Assembly: GCA_905182995.1 (NCBI GenBank) | Contig: CAJJDP010000155.1 | Location: 124,001-188,000, forward strand | DNA from: Paramecium octaurelia | Lineage: Eukaryota > Ciliophora > Oligohymenophorea > Peniculida > Parameciidae | Length of the DNA stretch: 64,000 nt | Reading direction: 5' to 3' | Notes under the pieces: model-generated | The model's input: only the letters and a program-made list of their open reading frames with translations | Told to the model about the DNA's origin: nothing | Databases searched by the model: none | Translations under genes and position numbers: made by a program | Shown here: positions 13,701 through 25,819 of the stretch, piece by piece | Layout of the letters: the number at the start of each line of letters is the position of its first letter | How positions within the stretch are numbered: the first letter of the stretch is position 1

Positions 13701-15206
13701 AATATATGTGAAGACTTGAAAATTCAAATAAATTGTGATTCTAAATTTTAGGTTAATTCAATTGCTTGTTAAAGTATCTCTGACATCCCTTGTTTATACA
13801 ATAATAGATTAAATTAATGTGTTAGCTAATTTAATGTATGGTCTCTAACATGTGACACACCTGGATTAAATTTACAAGCATGTAGTATGGTCCAGTAAGA
13901 ACCATGTGTCTTTAGGAATAGTAAGTGTTAGAAATTTAGTGATTATTAGTCATCTTGTATAACGGTAAAGAATGTAAATGCATTGGCTTGCGCATCACTA
14001 TTTAATGAAAATTGCACATATGACTCTGTTAGACTATAATGTAATGTTCCTATCTATCAATCTAATACTTGTAATGTTCCTGGAAAGAATAGAATGTTTT
14101 GTGAAGCTAATTCTCTATGTAATTGGAGTTAAGAAAAGCTAGAGTGTAAATGCATTGAATTCCAATCAGAAATATGCAAATTTGATAAAATTAATGAATG
14201 CAAAGCAAATTCAAATTGTTATTTCAATGGTAATTAATGCATCAGAAAATAGTGTTATCATTTATAAGCAGAAGATTGCAATTCTATTCTAGATAATAAA
14301 TAATGCTACTTAAATAATTCAAATGATTGTCAATCAGCAAGTAAATGTGAAGATATTATTGATTCAAAATTACCATGTTCTAACTACGTCATCAATTCTA
14401 TTCAATGCAGTTAAGCAGGGAATCAATGTGCTTCATCAAATAATCTAGATCTATATTGTCCATATTCAAATTGTTCTAATCCTAAATGCAAATATCAATT
14501 TGGTATTTGTAAAGTTAGAACTTGTTCTGATTATAATATCAAAGATTGTAATGGTGTAAGTGGCTGCTATTTAGATTCTAATAAGGTATGTCAGATACTA
14601 AGTTCATGCTCTTTGGTTAATAATTATGGAGATTCTGCTATGAATATTTGCAATCAACTGTCAGTGTAAGGGTTTAGATGCAACTGGTAGAAAATGAATC
14701 TATTAGATGCTACTGAAGTGTGTACAAGTCAACCCTGTCAATTATATGGATCATCAAAAAAGTTATGTCATGGAAATGAAATAAATGGCTATTCATGCAT
14801 TCTTTCTAATTCATTGATTTGTTAATAATGTGAACAAATTGTAGAGAAGTGCTAATGTGAAAATTAATAATAGATCTGTTCTTATGCTAATGGTAAATGT
14901 GTTTCAATCTTATGTTCTTCCTTCCTGACAAAGGTTGAATGCTTCTAGGCATAAGACCGTTGTTATTGGAGTACTCAAGTGAAGGAGGATAATACTATTG
15001 TTGAGCAATGTGTAAAAGAATGCATTAAAATAATTGATTCAGATGAATGTGCTTCTCGCTTGAAGGAATGCTACTATGAACCATTACAGATGAAGTGTAT
15101 GAAGGGTTAAAAACAAGTCATAGATTTAAGTACATCTATCATTATTGAAGAATTCTATTCCCATGTCATATCATCTTTGATCCTAATTTTTATTTTATTG
15201 TCATGA
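7726..15206 (+). CDS. Giant cysteine-rich surface-antigen-like protein
   Basis: 2,477 residues after two inferred introns (about 7971-7992, 22 nt, and a 25-nt intron near 8440-8464 ending AAG). It starts with a hydrophobic leader (MIFIITQILIADFFL). Throughout, cysteines recur every ~8-15 residues, often as C-x-W or C-x(2-6)-C units such as CMWDSVRNNC, CIWKNQQC and CSYW-like motifs. This is the general style of Paramecium surface-antigen (PSA) domains. The protein ends in a short hydrophobic segment (SSLILIFILLS) with nothing after it, as expected for a GPI-anchor signal. Size and design match ciliate immobilization antigens, which coat the cell and cilia. Unlike classical i-antigens I see no obvious tandem central repeat. 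Assignment to the broad antigen family is fairly safe, but serotype function is inference. Confidence 0.8.
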
Positions 15207-15565
15207 ATTACAATCATTATTTTAACAATTCTCATGAATTCTCTCTGATCAATTTGATTTATTTGTTGATTATTTTTATCTATTGCTGTTGGATAATAAT
15301 TATTGCACAAACAGATATTATGAATGTATTTAATAGACAATGGCATGACCCATAATATACATATATTTAAATATAAATAGATTTTTGATATTGAATAGTT
15401 AAATTAAGCATCATCCCAACTTAACTAGTGATTTTTCAATAATAGAGAATATTAATGACAGATCATTAATCACATGTGCATATGAGAAATGTTTGTTTAT
15501 GATTTCCTCATCTATTTAGCTTTTGAAATAATGAATTTTAATTAATTATTTTAATATATAATAAA
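15207..15565. other. Intergenic, no gene seen
   Basis: 359 bp downstream of the antigen-like gene and upstream of the small RIIa gene. It is AT-rich. A 63-residue standard-code ORF on the minus strand overlaps the antigen 3' end and has no coding character. No RNA gene or repeat was recognised. Confidence 0.6.
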
Positions 15566-15801
15566 ATGGCAGACGTGAGAGAATAGAGAATTTATTGTGC
15601 TGAATAGATTGTTGTACCTCCTGAATTGCCAGTGATTTTGAAACATTATGCAAAGGAAGTTATTAGAAACAAGCCAGGAGATATCGTAGACTTCTCTGCA
15701 AAATATTTTAGATCATTATTAGAAAAAAGAGGTAACTGTTTTGTTTAATTTGAATTTACTTAGCCAAAGAACACGAATTTTCTGAAATAGTAAAACAATG
15801 A
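15566..15801 (+). CDS. Small RIIa-domain protein, ropporin-like
   Basis: 67 residues after removing a 32-nt intron (15732-15763). The core, VPPELPVILKHYAKEVIR then PGDIVDFSAKYFRSLLEKR, is the dimerization/docking fold of the cAMP-dependent kinase regulatory subunit RII, in the form seen in ropporin and related radial-spoke or sperm-tail proteins (PPELP...LK.F.KA.IR..P.DI..W...YF). In that family the domain binds amphipathic helices of A-kinase-anchoring proteins in axonemes. The protein is almost nothing but this domain, whereas human ropporin is about 210 residues. The frame stops cleanly at TGA soon after the second exon begins. A ciliary location is inference from family knowledge. The gene converges with the DMAP1-like gene, with 35 bp between the stops. 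Confidence 0.85.
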
Positions 15802-15836
15802 ATCCAATATTAATTATTATTAGAATATAAATTATC

Positions 15837-16887
15837 TCATTTTTTAGTTTTCATATCACTTGCTTATTGTGAATCATGTTAGGCTTTAAGTTTTTTGATT
15901 TTATCTTCTAAATATCTTTTGTCTTATTCTCTTCTCTTTTGTAATCTCTGCTAACTCAATACGCCCAATTAGAGTTTTCGTAGATTGCAGAATAACTCTT
16001 CGATTTCTTAATTCAAAGCTAATTTAGTATTTTAAAGCACTTCCTTTAGTTGCCTATCCAATTTATCCTTGATTTAAGTGGGTAATGGTAATGCCTCATT
16101 AATCCATTTATTTCTTAAATACACTATTCTCTCAGTAGTTGTCTTTTTTACTTCTTCATTTCTTGATGACATGTCTATAATGTAATTGATAGATTTGTCG
16201 TCAATGTCCTAAATGACAAATACTAGTTACATCATATTCTTATAAATTAATAGATTTGCATAGACTTTTATGTTCTCTCTCTTGCTTTTTTATTTATTGA
16301 TCAACCTTCCTTAAATCTTCTTGCAACTTCTTTTCTTCATCACAAATTTGCTTTGTTCGTTTTAAGTACTTTTCAAGTTCCATATTCCTAAACCGATCAT
16401 ATTCTTCATCGTAAACATAATTGTATAGAAAATGCGATGTTTCATTCCTCTTTTGCAAGACTTCATTAACAACGCCATAATATCTGTCTTTCAATTCATA
16501 AATATCTCTGTTTTTATTTTTATATGAATATCGATCAGAAAGCACTATGAAATTGTAATTGTAATTCCTCAATTAATTGAACAAATATTAAGTCTCTTCA
16601 AAACTCCAATCATCATCAACACTTACTTCTCCTTCTTTAAACTCAAGGTATTCTGGATCGTAATTGACCTTCTCTCCAGTGAACATTTTTCCCCTTTCTT
16701 ATTCAGGCACCCACGCCTTTACTTTTTCAATTTACTAATTCGATAACAGTATCTCCTCCTGAGCCCATTTCTAATGATTTTGAGGCTTTGTTTATGAGAA
16801 AAGAGCAAATGGATAGAGTCCACCTGTCAGATTGAGTACTTCTTTGTCTACGTAAGAATTAAGCTTTCTCAATTCTTTTTTATTCAT
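15837..16887 (-). CDS. DMAP1: DMAP1/SWC4-like chromatin complex subunit
   Basis: 342 residues after removing a 22-nt intron (16209-16230). A SANT-type domain is clear at about residues 95-150: a DDDWSFEETQYLFNQL helix, then NFIVLSDRY, then the signature ELKDRYYGV. This is almost the DMAP1/SWC4 consensus (W..EET..LF.L...FDLRF.VI.DRY...R...LKERYY). The upstream LTGGLYPFALF block and C-terminal coiled-coil helices also fit. In animals and yeast this protein is a shared subunit of NuA4/TIP60 histone acetyltransferase and SWR1/SRCAP H2A.Z-exchange complexes in the nucleus. The start codon overlaps the stop codon of the upstream gene (ATGA, 16884-16887), which is unusual for a nuclear gene. A different true start, or an unrecognised exon arrangement, is possible. 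Confidence 0.88.
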
Positions 16888-18293
16888 AATTATTAATATT
16901 ATATCAATAATTTACATCCCGATCCTTTATGAGTATTCTTATTCTAAAATGCTGGGAATACAGGACCTATTATGTTTTGGAATCTCTCTCCATTTGGGTG
17001 CATCTTCGAAGTTATAGTCATACACTTGTTGTCCATATCAACCAAGACTTTGATAACTAAGGAGTCTCTCTGATAACCATAATTAAGTGTAGTTCCAACT
17101 ATCTTTCTCTACTTATTGGCTACTCCCACAACCAAGCTGGCAGTCAAGTCTTCAATTATTCCATTGATTATTAGTTTGATTTCCCAAGACCAGACTCCAA
17201 AATATAATGGATTCGTGCCTAACACTAACCCAGGTTTCTCAAATTACACCTAGATATCATTGTTTATTATCTTCTTAGAAATTATTAGGCTATCCTCAAC
17301 AGATTATTGTTGAGACGTAGTCAAATTCAAGATCTCGCTGAATTCACTTGTTCTATTTTCAAAGATACATTACACTCTGAATTTATAATTTGTTTTTGTT
17401 TATAACCCAGAGATTGTAAATTATGGGTCCGTACCCTTATAAACCTATTTAAACTATTCAACTCCTTTGATTTTCATCCCAATTCCCATCTCTAAATTAT
17501 AGTCAACCCTTTATTTGGAGTGAGTCCATTATAACTAAATAGAATTTGATTAACACAATTATTTAATAAACTTTCTCTTTTCAAAAGTTTCACAAATTTC
17601 AACAATTTTTTCTTGACTTTCCAATTTTCGAGAACTTGCACTCCTTCTCACACTAGACTAAGTATGAATTCTACGAGGACTGACTGTACTTGATTCAAGG
17701 TTTTTTTAAAAATCGATATTTAAGATAAACTCGATAAACTATTCTTTGGAAGTTAAATTAAATGTTTCCTTCTAATAATTGAGACACTATGGGATTTCAA
17801 AGGATTGTTCTGAATTGATTTTGACAGCCGCTTCAATTACATTTCTTCTTTATTTAAGCATTTTCATTTATTAACCCTGATAATTAGAGATTGTATCAAT
17901 TAACTATTATTTTTTCCTATCTAAAACTTCTTGAATCTAATCAAAGTATCTCAAAACAGAAGCCATTTGATCTTATGAGTACTATTCGAATTCTGCAATA
18001 ATCGACAATTATTTCGCTATTTATTAGTGTAGCTCTTAATTAATTGCAATTTTGATATGAGTAGAGAATTTCCCTATATTGTGAACTGATTGAAAACATT
18101 CTTCGCAGAATTGAAATTTGCACTATTCACACCTTAATTGGGCTGAGATTTAATCACATCTTGAGCAAAGCGCATTTAAATCATTGTCTGGTAAATTTAT
18201 TTTTTTTGGATCAGTACAACAAATACATTTTTCACAGATTATTTATTGACAACCGATACAATATGATTATGTTCCTTTGTGTTCACAAAGCAT
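16884..18293 (-). CDS. B-box zinc-finger, coiled-coil, FN3 protein (TRIM-like, no RING)
   Basis: 469 residues, no intron needed. Residues 3-22 give one zinc-binding box (CEHKG...CIGCQQIICEKC). Residues about 45-80 give a second (CSRCD...CEQCKFQFCEECFQSVH...H). Both fit the B-box plan of alternating Cys/His pairs. Helices follow that are likely coiled coil (to about residue 190), then a fibronectin type III-like segment (YKFRVQCIFENRTSEFSE). The final ~150 residues are beta-rich and resemble a B30.2/SPRY end (GTTLNYGYQRDSLVIKVLVD, ERFQNIIGPVFPAF). The order B-box, coiled coil, FN3, SPRY-like matches C-I class TRIM proteins, but without the RING. No ubiquitin-ligase activity should be assumed. 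The stop TGA shares bases with the DMAP1 start. Confidence 0.8.
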
Positions 18294-18401
18294 GATGTAG
18301 AAATCTGTTCTTTTTTTAATTAATGTTAAATTATATGTTATAACTGCATTTTTTATTTATATACACAAATATATAAAGTATACCAAAAAGTCAGACAACC
18401 A

Positions 18402-21400
18402 TCAAAAATAATAATCCAGAAATGAATTGTACTAAAATTATTACATTTGAATACCTATTGCAATCCAGAATCAATTAACTAATCATATATATCCATTTTA
18501 TTTAACAACCTCAATTCCATCATTTCTTTGTCATCTTAAGTAGTCGATGAAATGAAATTATCCTCAAAATCGATGTCATCGACATTCTTCAACAATTACA
18601 ACTATTAATTGTCTACTTTAGACTTCAAAATAGATTTCTTTAATTCCTCTACTCCAATACTTTCAAGCACTATAAATTTAAATTCATAAATGTACATGAT
18701 TAAGTTGAGATATTTTAACAAATCGGACAATATTTGTTTTCCAGGCAAAATGGATGCATGGTGTGACCACACTTTAAAAGAATGGCCTAGTCTTGAGTGT
18801 ATGGTTATTAACACTCTATACAGATTATTTCATATAGATTTGACTTGTTCATCAAAGAATACAGTAATTTAAGCAATTTGATGTTGTCATTTCTGATTAT
18901 CTTAGATATCTTTTCGACTAATTGTTTTTCATATCCAAATTCCTTAAAAACTGTAATGAAACTACTCTTCAAATGAACTTGATTAAATGTCTCATGATTT
19001 ATCTCTATGATTTTAATTAGTTCTGTAGGAGAGTAACGGAATAAATTCATAAAGAGCTAACTAAATTACTGATTGAAAACAAAGGATCGTTTGAGTTTAC
19101 ACCAATGAGTTTAATGCATTAAAGGATTGAAGATTTGATGGGCTATATACAAGTACAAATCTTAGTGACAATCATCAGATTAGACAGCAATCTTAGTGGC
19201 TCTCATTAGGTTCTGGAACAATTGGGTTACTCGATCTTAATTTCTAAATGACAAAATGTAGTTCCTAGATTCCTCCTTATAGACTTGAAGGTAGTTATCA
19301 ATAGCCTATTGATAGAGTCCTTTTTATTCCATAATGTATCCCAATCCTTCAATGTTGTTGGTTTATTTGAAAATTTGTTCGACGTCTTCTAATTGGTAGG
19401 ATCTGTTCTTCAACCATGAAATGGTGTTTTCTGGTTCATGAATGCTAATCAATTCAATCAATTTCAATTGAAGAAATGGTGAAAGATCAATGGACAGATA
19501 TTTGAATACATGCAACAATTCTTTCTTTGGTTGATAAATGATGAGTTTTTGGAGGGTCTCAATAGGCCAACTTTGAAAGACTTTAGCACACTTCTCAGGA
19601 TCTAATTCAAGCAGCTTATCCAGATGATCCAACATCAATGGATCATAGGATTGATATTCAAGCCATTTGTAGACTCGAAGTTTGAATTCTTCATAATCAA
19701 AGAATATTTTGATGGCTTCGTTGAACTGATTTTGGGATAAGAAGTAATAAGCAATATAATCAACACATTTGCTTTCGTATGCCTGCTCGATTAATGAGGT
19801 GTGAGGCATTAAATAATAAATGATTTGTAGGATCTGATCCAAATCTTCAGGCATGGCTACGTAGTTATCAATATATGATTTATTAATCTCAAAGATCTGC
19901 AACAATAATTTCTCTGAGTCTTTGACTTTGATCTAATCGATTATCTTACTGATAAACAATAGGTATTAAAGCAAATACTATTATTTGATGCTGCTTACTT
20001 ATTCAAATATTTTCGTGGCCAATAAATTCTCTTAAGTGATGTTGAAATACGAGTACACTGATTCATGATGTAATGCACCGAAACAAGGTTATTTAAGATA
20101 GGTAGTTAAGATTTGGAACAACTTCTCGCTTTAGAACACGTCCAATACTTCCATCAACCACAACATCTATTATCTAACAGCTTTCTTCCAAATTTCCAAT
20201 GGAATCTGGTCGTTCGGAAACAGAATTTACTTCTATGTGATTTCAATAAACCATAGGCATTTTTCATAGAGTTCCTACTTGTGTTTCTCGAACATTTTAT
20301 TCAAGGGCGTTAGAAAATCTTCCTCTTTTCTCGGACATATGTACAACAATGGAGTGTAAATCTCTTTACTCAGACAGACATCATATGTATATCCAATATC
20401 AATTGAATTTAAATCCAAATTGATAACCAATTATTAGAAAGACTCTGGTGAGAATTTGTTTGCCAAATCAAAAAATATCTCCTTGGGTAATTAAGTGATC
20501 TTCTTTAGATGCAGTTCTAACACTCTATAATAATCATCCAATATCTATTATTTCTCGCATCCTTATCGTACTATCATCAAATGCTACGGGATTTAACAAA
20601 GAAGAATAAATTACACAACTGCTGATATCAATTCTCTATTCATCTTCGAATTAGTAATACTAGTAATTAAAGTAGGAGCCAATGTTTGGATTGCACTTCT
20701 ATCTTCATCCAATTCCAGATTGGGCATGCCTTTAACTTTGCCTCTGTAGACTTGGATAAGAAATTTTAATGCGACTGGCCATTATGGGGTATCATTTTGT
20801 ATTAACGATTTGAGATATTGTAGCCAACTCAAAGCATGCAATGAATACAACTTATTTTCTGATATGAAGTAGACTACATTGCTTATTACTCTTAGACAGT
20901 ATATATTTTGATGGAAATGTGTGCTGGAAATCTTGGCCTTGCTATCAGTTTTAAAGCAATATTTGCCTTTGGAGAAATAAGGTATGTAAAGGACTTGAAA
21001 TTGGCCTTCAGTGGCAGCAATGATTAGGTTTTCGGAGATGAATTTAGCTCCGATTAGAGGAGTATCAGCAGAGTAGAATGAGAAGTACCAAGGGGAATTT
21101 TCCAAGAAGGTGATCAACTAGATAAATGAATTCCATTGGATGGATAACAGTTATATTTGATTGCCTTCATGATGACATTTGCCCCAATGGAGATCATTAT
21201 TGGATTTCTGTTTGTCAAAAACATGTACTACCCTCACTTCGGGATTGATGGAGAGTGTTATAACCATGTTGCTGTTCGCAAGAGTCAATAGTAAACTGGT
21301 TTTATCGCTATCCGAGTATTTAAATTGCTACGATATTAATTAGGTGACTGGGTACTCAAACTTGTTCAATATAGTATTGGTTACAATTTTACTTCTGAAT

Positions 21401-21963
21401 AAATTCTGACCCACTCTAATCAATTTGACATTGCCATCCAGATCGGATGATGCGATCACTAATTCATTGGCTTGTACATCCACTATATTCAAACCGATAA
21501 TTGTGGTTCGATGTTCTTGTATTTTATGTGCTAATTTTAATTGACTTCCTTCGTAGATGTGAATTGAGCCGCTCTCGAATCCGACAGCTATGGTTTGTCC
21601 TTTGACTGAGATGTATGATACATCCTGAATTTGAATGGTTTTGCAATTCTTGTTATTGGAGAATAATGCAAGTTAGGGTTCCCAATAGTTGATCAAGTAA
21701 TTCGTTGAGATGCCAAAGGTTTTGGATTGGTGTCCGAGAGACATAATTTGGATTGGGGAAATGAATTCCTCTTGGTCACATATGAATGATTCATTGTTCT
21801 GATTATTGCATTCCAGAGTCTGGGAATCGCTATTCAAATGATTGAGTTGTTCTCTCATGTCGTCATCCTCTTATAGGATATCTTCTAAATCGACTTGGCT
21901 GGCGTCTTCGCAAAAGGTGATCTCCCCATTGTCTCCTTCTAGTATTTAACTTAAGTTAATCAT
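18402..21963 (-). CDS. VPS8: VPS8-like CORVET tethering subunit
   Basis: 1,170 residues after removing introns 18432-18454 (23 nt) and 18670-18695 (26 nt). The layout is an acidic N-terminus, a WD/beta-propeller region of roughly 250-300 residues (SYISVKGQTIAVGFESGSI, LIAATEGQFQVLYIPYFS), then long helical clathrin-repeat-like segments (YKWLEYQSYDPLMLDHLDKL). Near residues 1048-1079 is a RING-H2-type finger (CIEC...CGHTMHPFC...CPIC). An acidic tail follows, reached only by splicing. This is the plan of VPS8, the Rab5-effector subunit of the CORVET complex that tethers early endosomes. The PLLYICP...DFLTPLN stretch also fits VPS8. VPS41 and VPS18 share the plan and are the alternatives. Ciliates are known to keep several VPS8 paralogues. 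It is divergent from the plus-strand gene at 22127, 163 bp away. Confidence 0.8.
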
Positions 21964-22126
21964 TTTTATTATATACGAACAATTATATACAAATGACAAA
22001 TTCATTTTAATGTTCCCTCTTTGAAGTTTGATTGTCATGTTCATGACATTCAACTGATGCCTTAAAAGATTCAATATTTCACTCGGGCCAAGATATATTA
22101 TCTTAAAACAACTGATAATTTATTCA

Positions 22127-25100
22127 ATGAAGTAATAATAATTACCTTCTTTCACAGAAACTGGTTTGAAATTTTAAACTCTATCTCATACGAATTCTTT
22201 ATTAAAGCAAATCAGTAGTCAATAGATATCGACCAGGAGCAACAACACCACAGTCACCTAAAATAATTTTCACATCGCAGAATAATTGAAATTGGCCAAG
22301 GCAGAACAGAAGAGCCACCAGAATAGTTTCCTTTTCAATTCGGTCTTCCAGAATAGTACCAAGCAATTGGCCCATAAAAACACCTCTCGCAATCAACTGG
22401 ATCTCGAGGAATTCGTCAAGTACACCAGGAACAAGAAACAAGCCAATCTGCTGCTGGAGAAAGACAAGAAGGAACAAGTCTCACTTATGTCTCGAGTTCG
22501 GGAGGATCTCAGTCATTATTATGATCCCATCAAAGGGGAAAGGAAGAAGTCTGATAATTTATTGGATGAAAAAAAGAGATTGGAAAGAAAGAAACCGCAA
22601 GTCAGTAGGAGACAGATATCGCAGATGAGTTCGCCCCAATTATCCCTTTTGGATATGAATGAGTACTTGAAGTTGGAGACTTCTCTGAATTCAGAAATTC
22701 GGAATTTGCAAACCGATGCTCCCATGGGCAGAGTCTAGACCATTAAATTAAGGGAATGGTTTGACAAGTAAAAGCAAGAGGATCAATCAGATGCTCTAAG
22801 CTTATTATCAGTTACCATTAAAGAATTGATAAAGTAAATTAAATTCGAATGTTTGGAGAGAGGATTATTGATTGAAGAAATTTGGACCAAAGTGATTAAT
22901 ATCATTAATGATATGAAATTTTAAACAGAGATATTCATTTCCAAAGGCAAAATCTAGATGTTGGATGAATATGCAATTCAATCCAAAATATTTGGTCATG
23001 AAATTGACAGTCTCAAGGTAGAACTCAAAAAACAAACCGATCAATTGGCTGCTGAAAACAAGAAGAACAATTTACTCAAAGACGATTACAAAGAATTAGA
23101 AGATCAATTCGGAAAAATGAGATTGTAATCTAATGACCTCAAAAAAATTGTCGCCTATTTGACCAAGAAATTGAAGTAGGCCAATAGCGAAATAGAACTT
23201 TTGACAAAGAAATTGCAAAATGAAAAAAAACATCGATTCTCTTAAGTGGGTGTTCCTCATACTGAAATCATTATTAATCAATCCGAAAAACACCTACTGA
23301 GCAAATAAAACAGCATCAATAATGCACCTTCAGTGTTCTATTTGAAATAAGGTCGCAACTCCATCATCCACTAAAAAACAGATTCCCTATAAAACTCTGT
23401 GCAATCCCAACAAGTGAAACAAGACTCCTCTTCAGAAGAAGAACATGACGAAGTTATCGAAGAACTTATGGATGATAAGAATATTATTGAAATGGATAAC
23501 ATGGTCATGAGCATGGATAAGATCATCACGGTTGCTTGTTTTGCTTAAGTCACAGGGCTAGATTTCCTCGAATATGCCACCAGAGAAAAAGCATGTCAAA
23601 CATTGATATCCATGCAAAGGTCAGATTTCAATTAATTTACACAGTCTCAAGAAAAATTCGATTAGGTCTTCGAGCAGTAGAAAATTAAACACAATATTGA
23701 GGAAATAGTCAAAATATACGAAGGTAAGAATGTATTGTAATGGTAAATTTAGATAAATTCAAAAATCAACCCTCCAGCAGACAATTAAATTCCTTGATCG
23801 AGAAGAAGTTTTTCACTTAAAAGGAGGCTGACATACCGTCTTTGACTGACAAAAACCTTATGTTGGACTCTGAGGTTTTCGATGAGAATAAAAGGATCAT
23901 TCACACTTAGGTTGACATCTAATTACAGAAATAACACAATGTGTAGCAAGTAGATGTAGAGAAAGTGAAGACTCTGATAGAATTGTTGTCCGGAGCTGAG
24001 ATGCAGAACAAATCAAAGGATCACAAACTGATGGAAATGCAGAACCAAATCAAATCATTGAATGAGCAAATTGAGGAACTGAAAAGAAAGCTATCCTTGT
24101 TTACAGAAGCTGATATATATAATGTTGCATGTGGCAAGGAATAGATAAAAAAGGAACAGAAATAAATAGAATAGTTCTTAGAAAGTTAAAACCTAAAATC
24201 TGAGTAGAAGATAGCAGTCAGAAAGAGGGATGCTAAAAAGATGACCTAGGCTAAATTGATTTTCAAGGGACCTTAATTGGGACAGAAAGTCACTGTAGTC
24301 TATGAATTCTAGAAGCAGAATGCAGGACCTCTGCTTATTGAAAAAATTAAGTCAAAACAACTACCTAAAATTAAACATTTTATGCCTCTTAAATTGTTAA
24401 TAAAATAGATCAATGTGATATATGCAGATAGAATTACGCAATAAAAGGAAAATAGCAACATTAAAGATTAAGATTTGGCCTCATTTGTTTATTCTTATTT
24501 TCTATCTCAATTTGGTATTAAAAAGATTGCTGAACAAAAGTTCTTAATCTTAGTTGTTTCGGTCAAACACTATAAGAGTATTGTAAGAATCAATAATTTT
24601 GCGAAATTCCTGAATCTCTTCGACACTTATGTTAATTTCAACTTGGATGAACTCAAACGATACTTAGAAGCCCATGATTATATAACAAATATTTCCTAAC
24701 TGGGTATTCTGAATGCCGATCAAGACTAAGAAATTCGATATATGGTTCCATACTTGAGAGTAGTCTAATACATAGGGATCTTCGCAGATTCAAGAATGAC
24801 GGCTGAAGAGAAAGAGGAGTTGCGAAAGGAGTTGGACTTGCTTAAAGAGAATGATCCCAAATAAGCGAATAAATAACATTTAATCGATTTTGATTAATTT
24901 ATGATACAGCTGTTTGCCAAATATAAAATCTTAGTAAGTAGAGCAAAGGAGTATGTTATCAATGCCTTTGCAGCCTGCGATTTAGGTATAATGAAAGTAG
25001 TATTTAATTATAGATGGAAATGGGATGTGCAACTTTGAAGAATGGTTCCTATTGCTCAGACACATTGAACCTGATCGCTTAAGTAGTGAATAGATTTCTG

Positions 25101-25610
25101 AAATATTCTTTGCGAATGCGGACTTATTAGTTAAGGGAGAATAGAACTTCTCGTTTGAAAAGTTTGCTGTCGTTTGTGTTGAGTTTGGTCTATTCTCAGA
25201 GGAAGCTTAAAATTAGTTCTTATAAATAAAGGGGCAGAAGACTGAAATAATGATATAGGTAAGAATTTCTACATTGTAATAAGTTTTCGAAGTTGCTGGA
25301 TTCGTGGCCAAGTATTAGAGGGGTTATAGAACAAAGGTTTGATTAGATCGTCCTACTGGATGCTGATCGATTGGATTAGTGGAGACAAATTATAGACACT
25401 TTACAAAAGAAAATCTAAGAAGTGTCCTCTCATCTGTAGCAATCTGGCATAGAGAAAAAAGTGAAGCCTTTGTTGATAGCAAGTCTCCTGTTGCAAAAGG
25501 AATCTGCAATGTTACTGGAACTGTAAAATGACTACGAGGATGAGAGTGTCGGATCTCAGATGCAATCCAATCAATCCATCAGATTGGCTGAAGACCAAAT
25601 CAAAGAGTGA
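22127..25610 (+). CDS. Large coiled-coil protein, possible axonemal-dynein light-chain domain (AXDND1-like)
   Basis: 1,133 residues after introns 23724-23752 (29 nt), 24986-25013 (28 nt) and 25259-25283 (25 nt). The ATG at 22127 is the first in frame. Residues about 200-350 run from a REWFDKQ segment through SVTIKELIKQIKFECLERGL then LIEEIWTKVINII into coiled coil. This resembles the domain of p28-type axonemal dynein light chains and AXDND1 (CFDELIRQ...ERGLLL..V). The middle is heptad-rich coiled coil with an acidic serine patch. Around residues 955-975, created by the second splice, is an EF-hand-like loop (DLDGNGMCNFEEW). The protein is probably axonemal or basal-body, but that is inference. 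The family match is suggestive and needs a profile search. Confidence 0.75.
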
Positions 25611-25819
25611 ATTACTGTTATTATATTATTTCTTAATATTTAATATTTGTGATATAAGATATCAAGAGACCCAAGTTAGGTGGTGTATATGTAGAACAAA
25701 CCATTATGAATTTTAATATATATTTAATTATCAACCGAAATTCAAAATTAAATTATGCATCACCGAGATGATAATGATCCATATAGTACGGCCATCGTGG
25801 AAGATCTGCTGTAGGTAGA

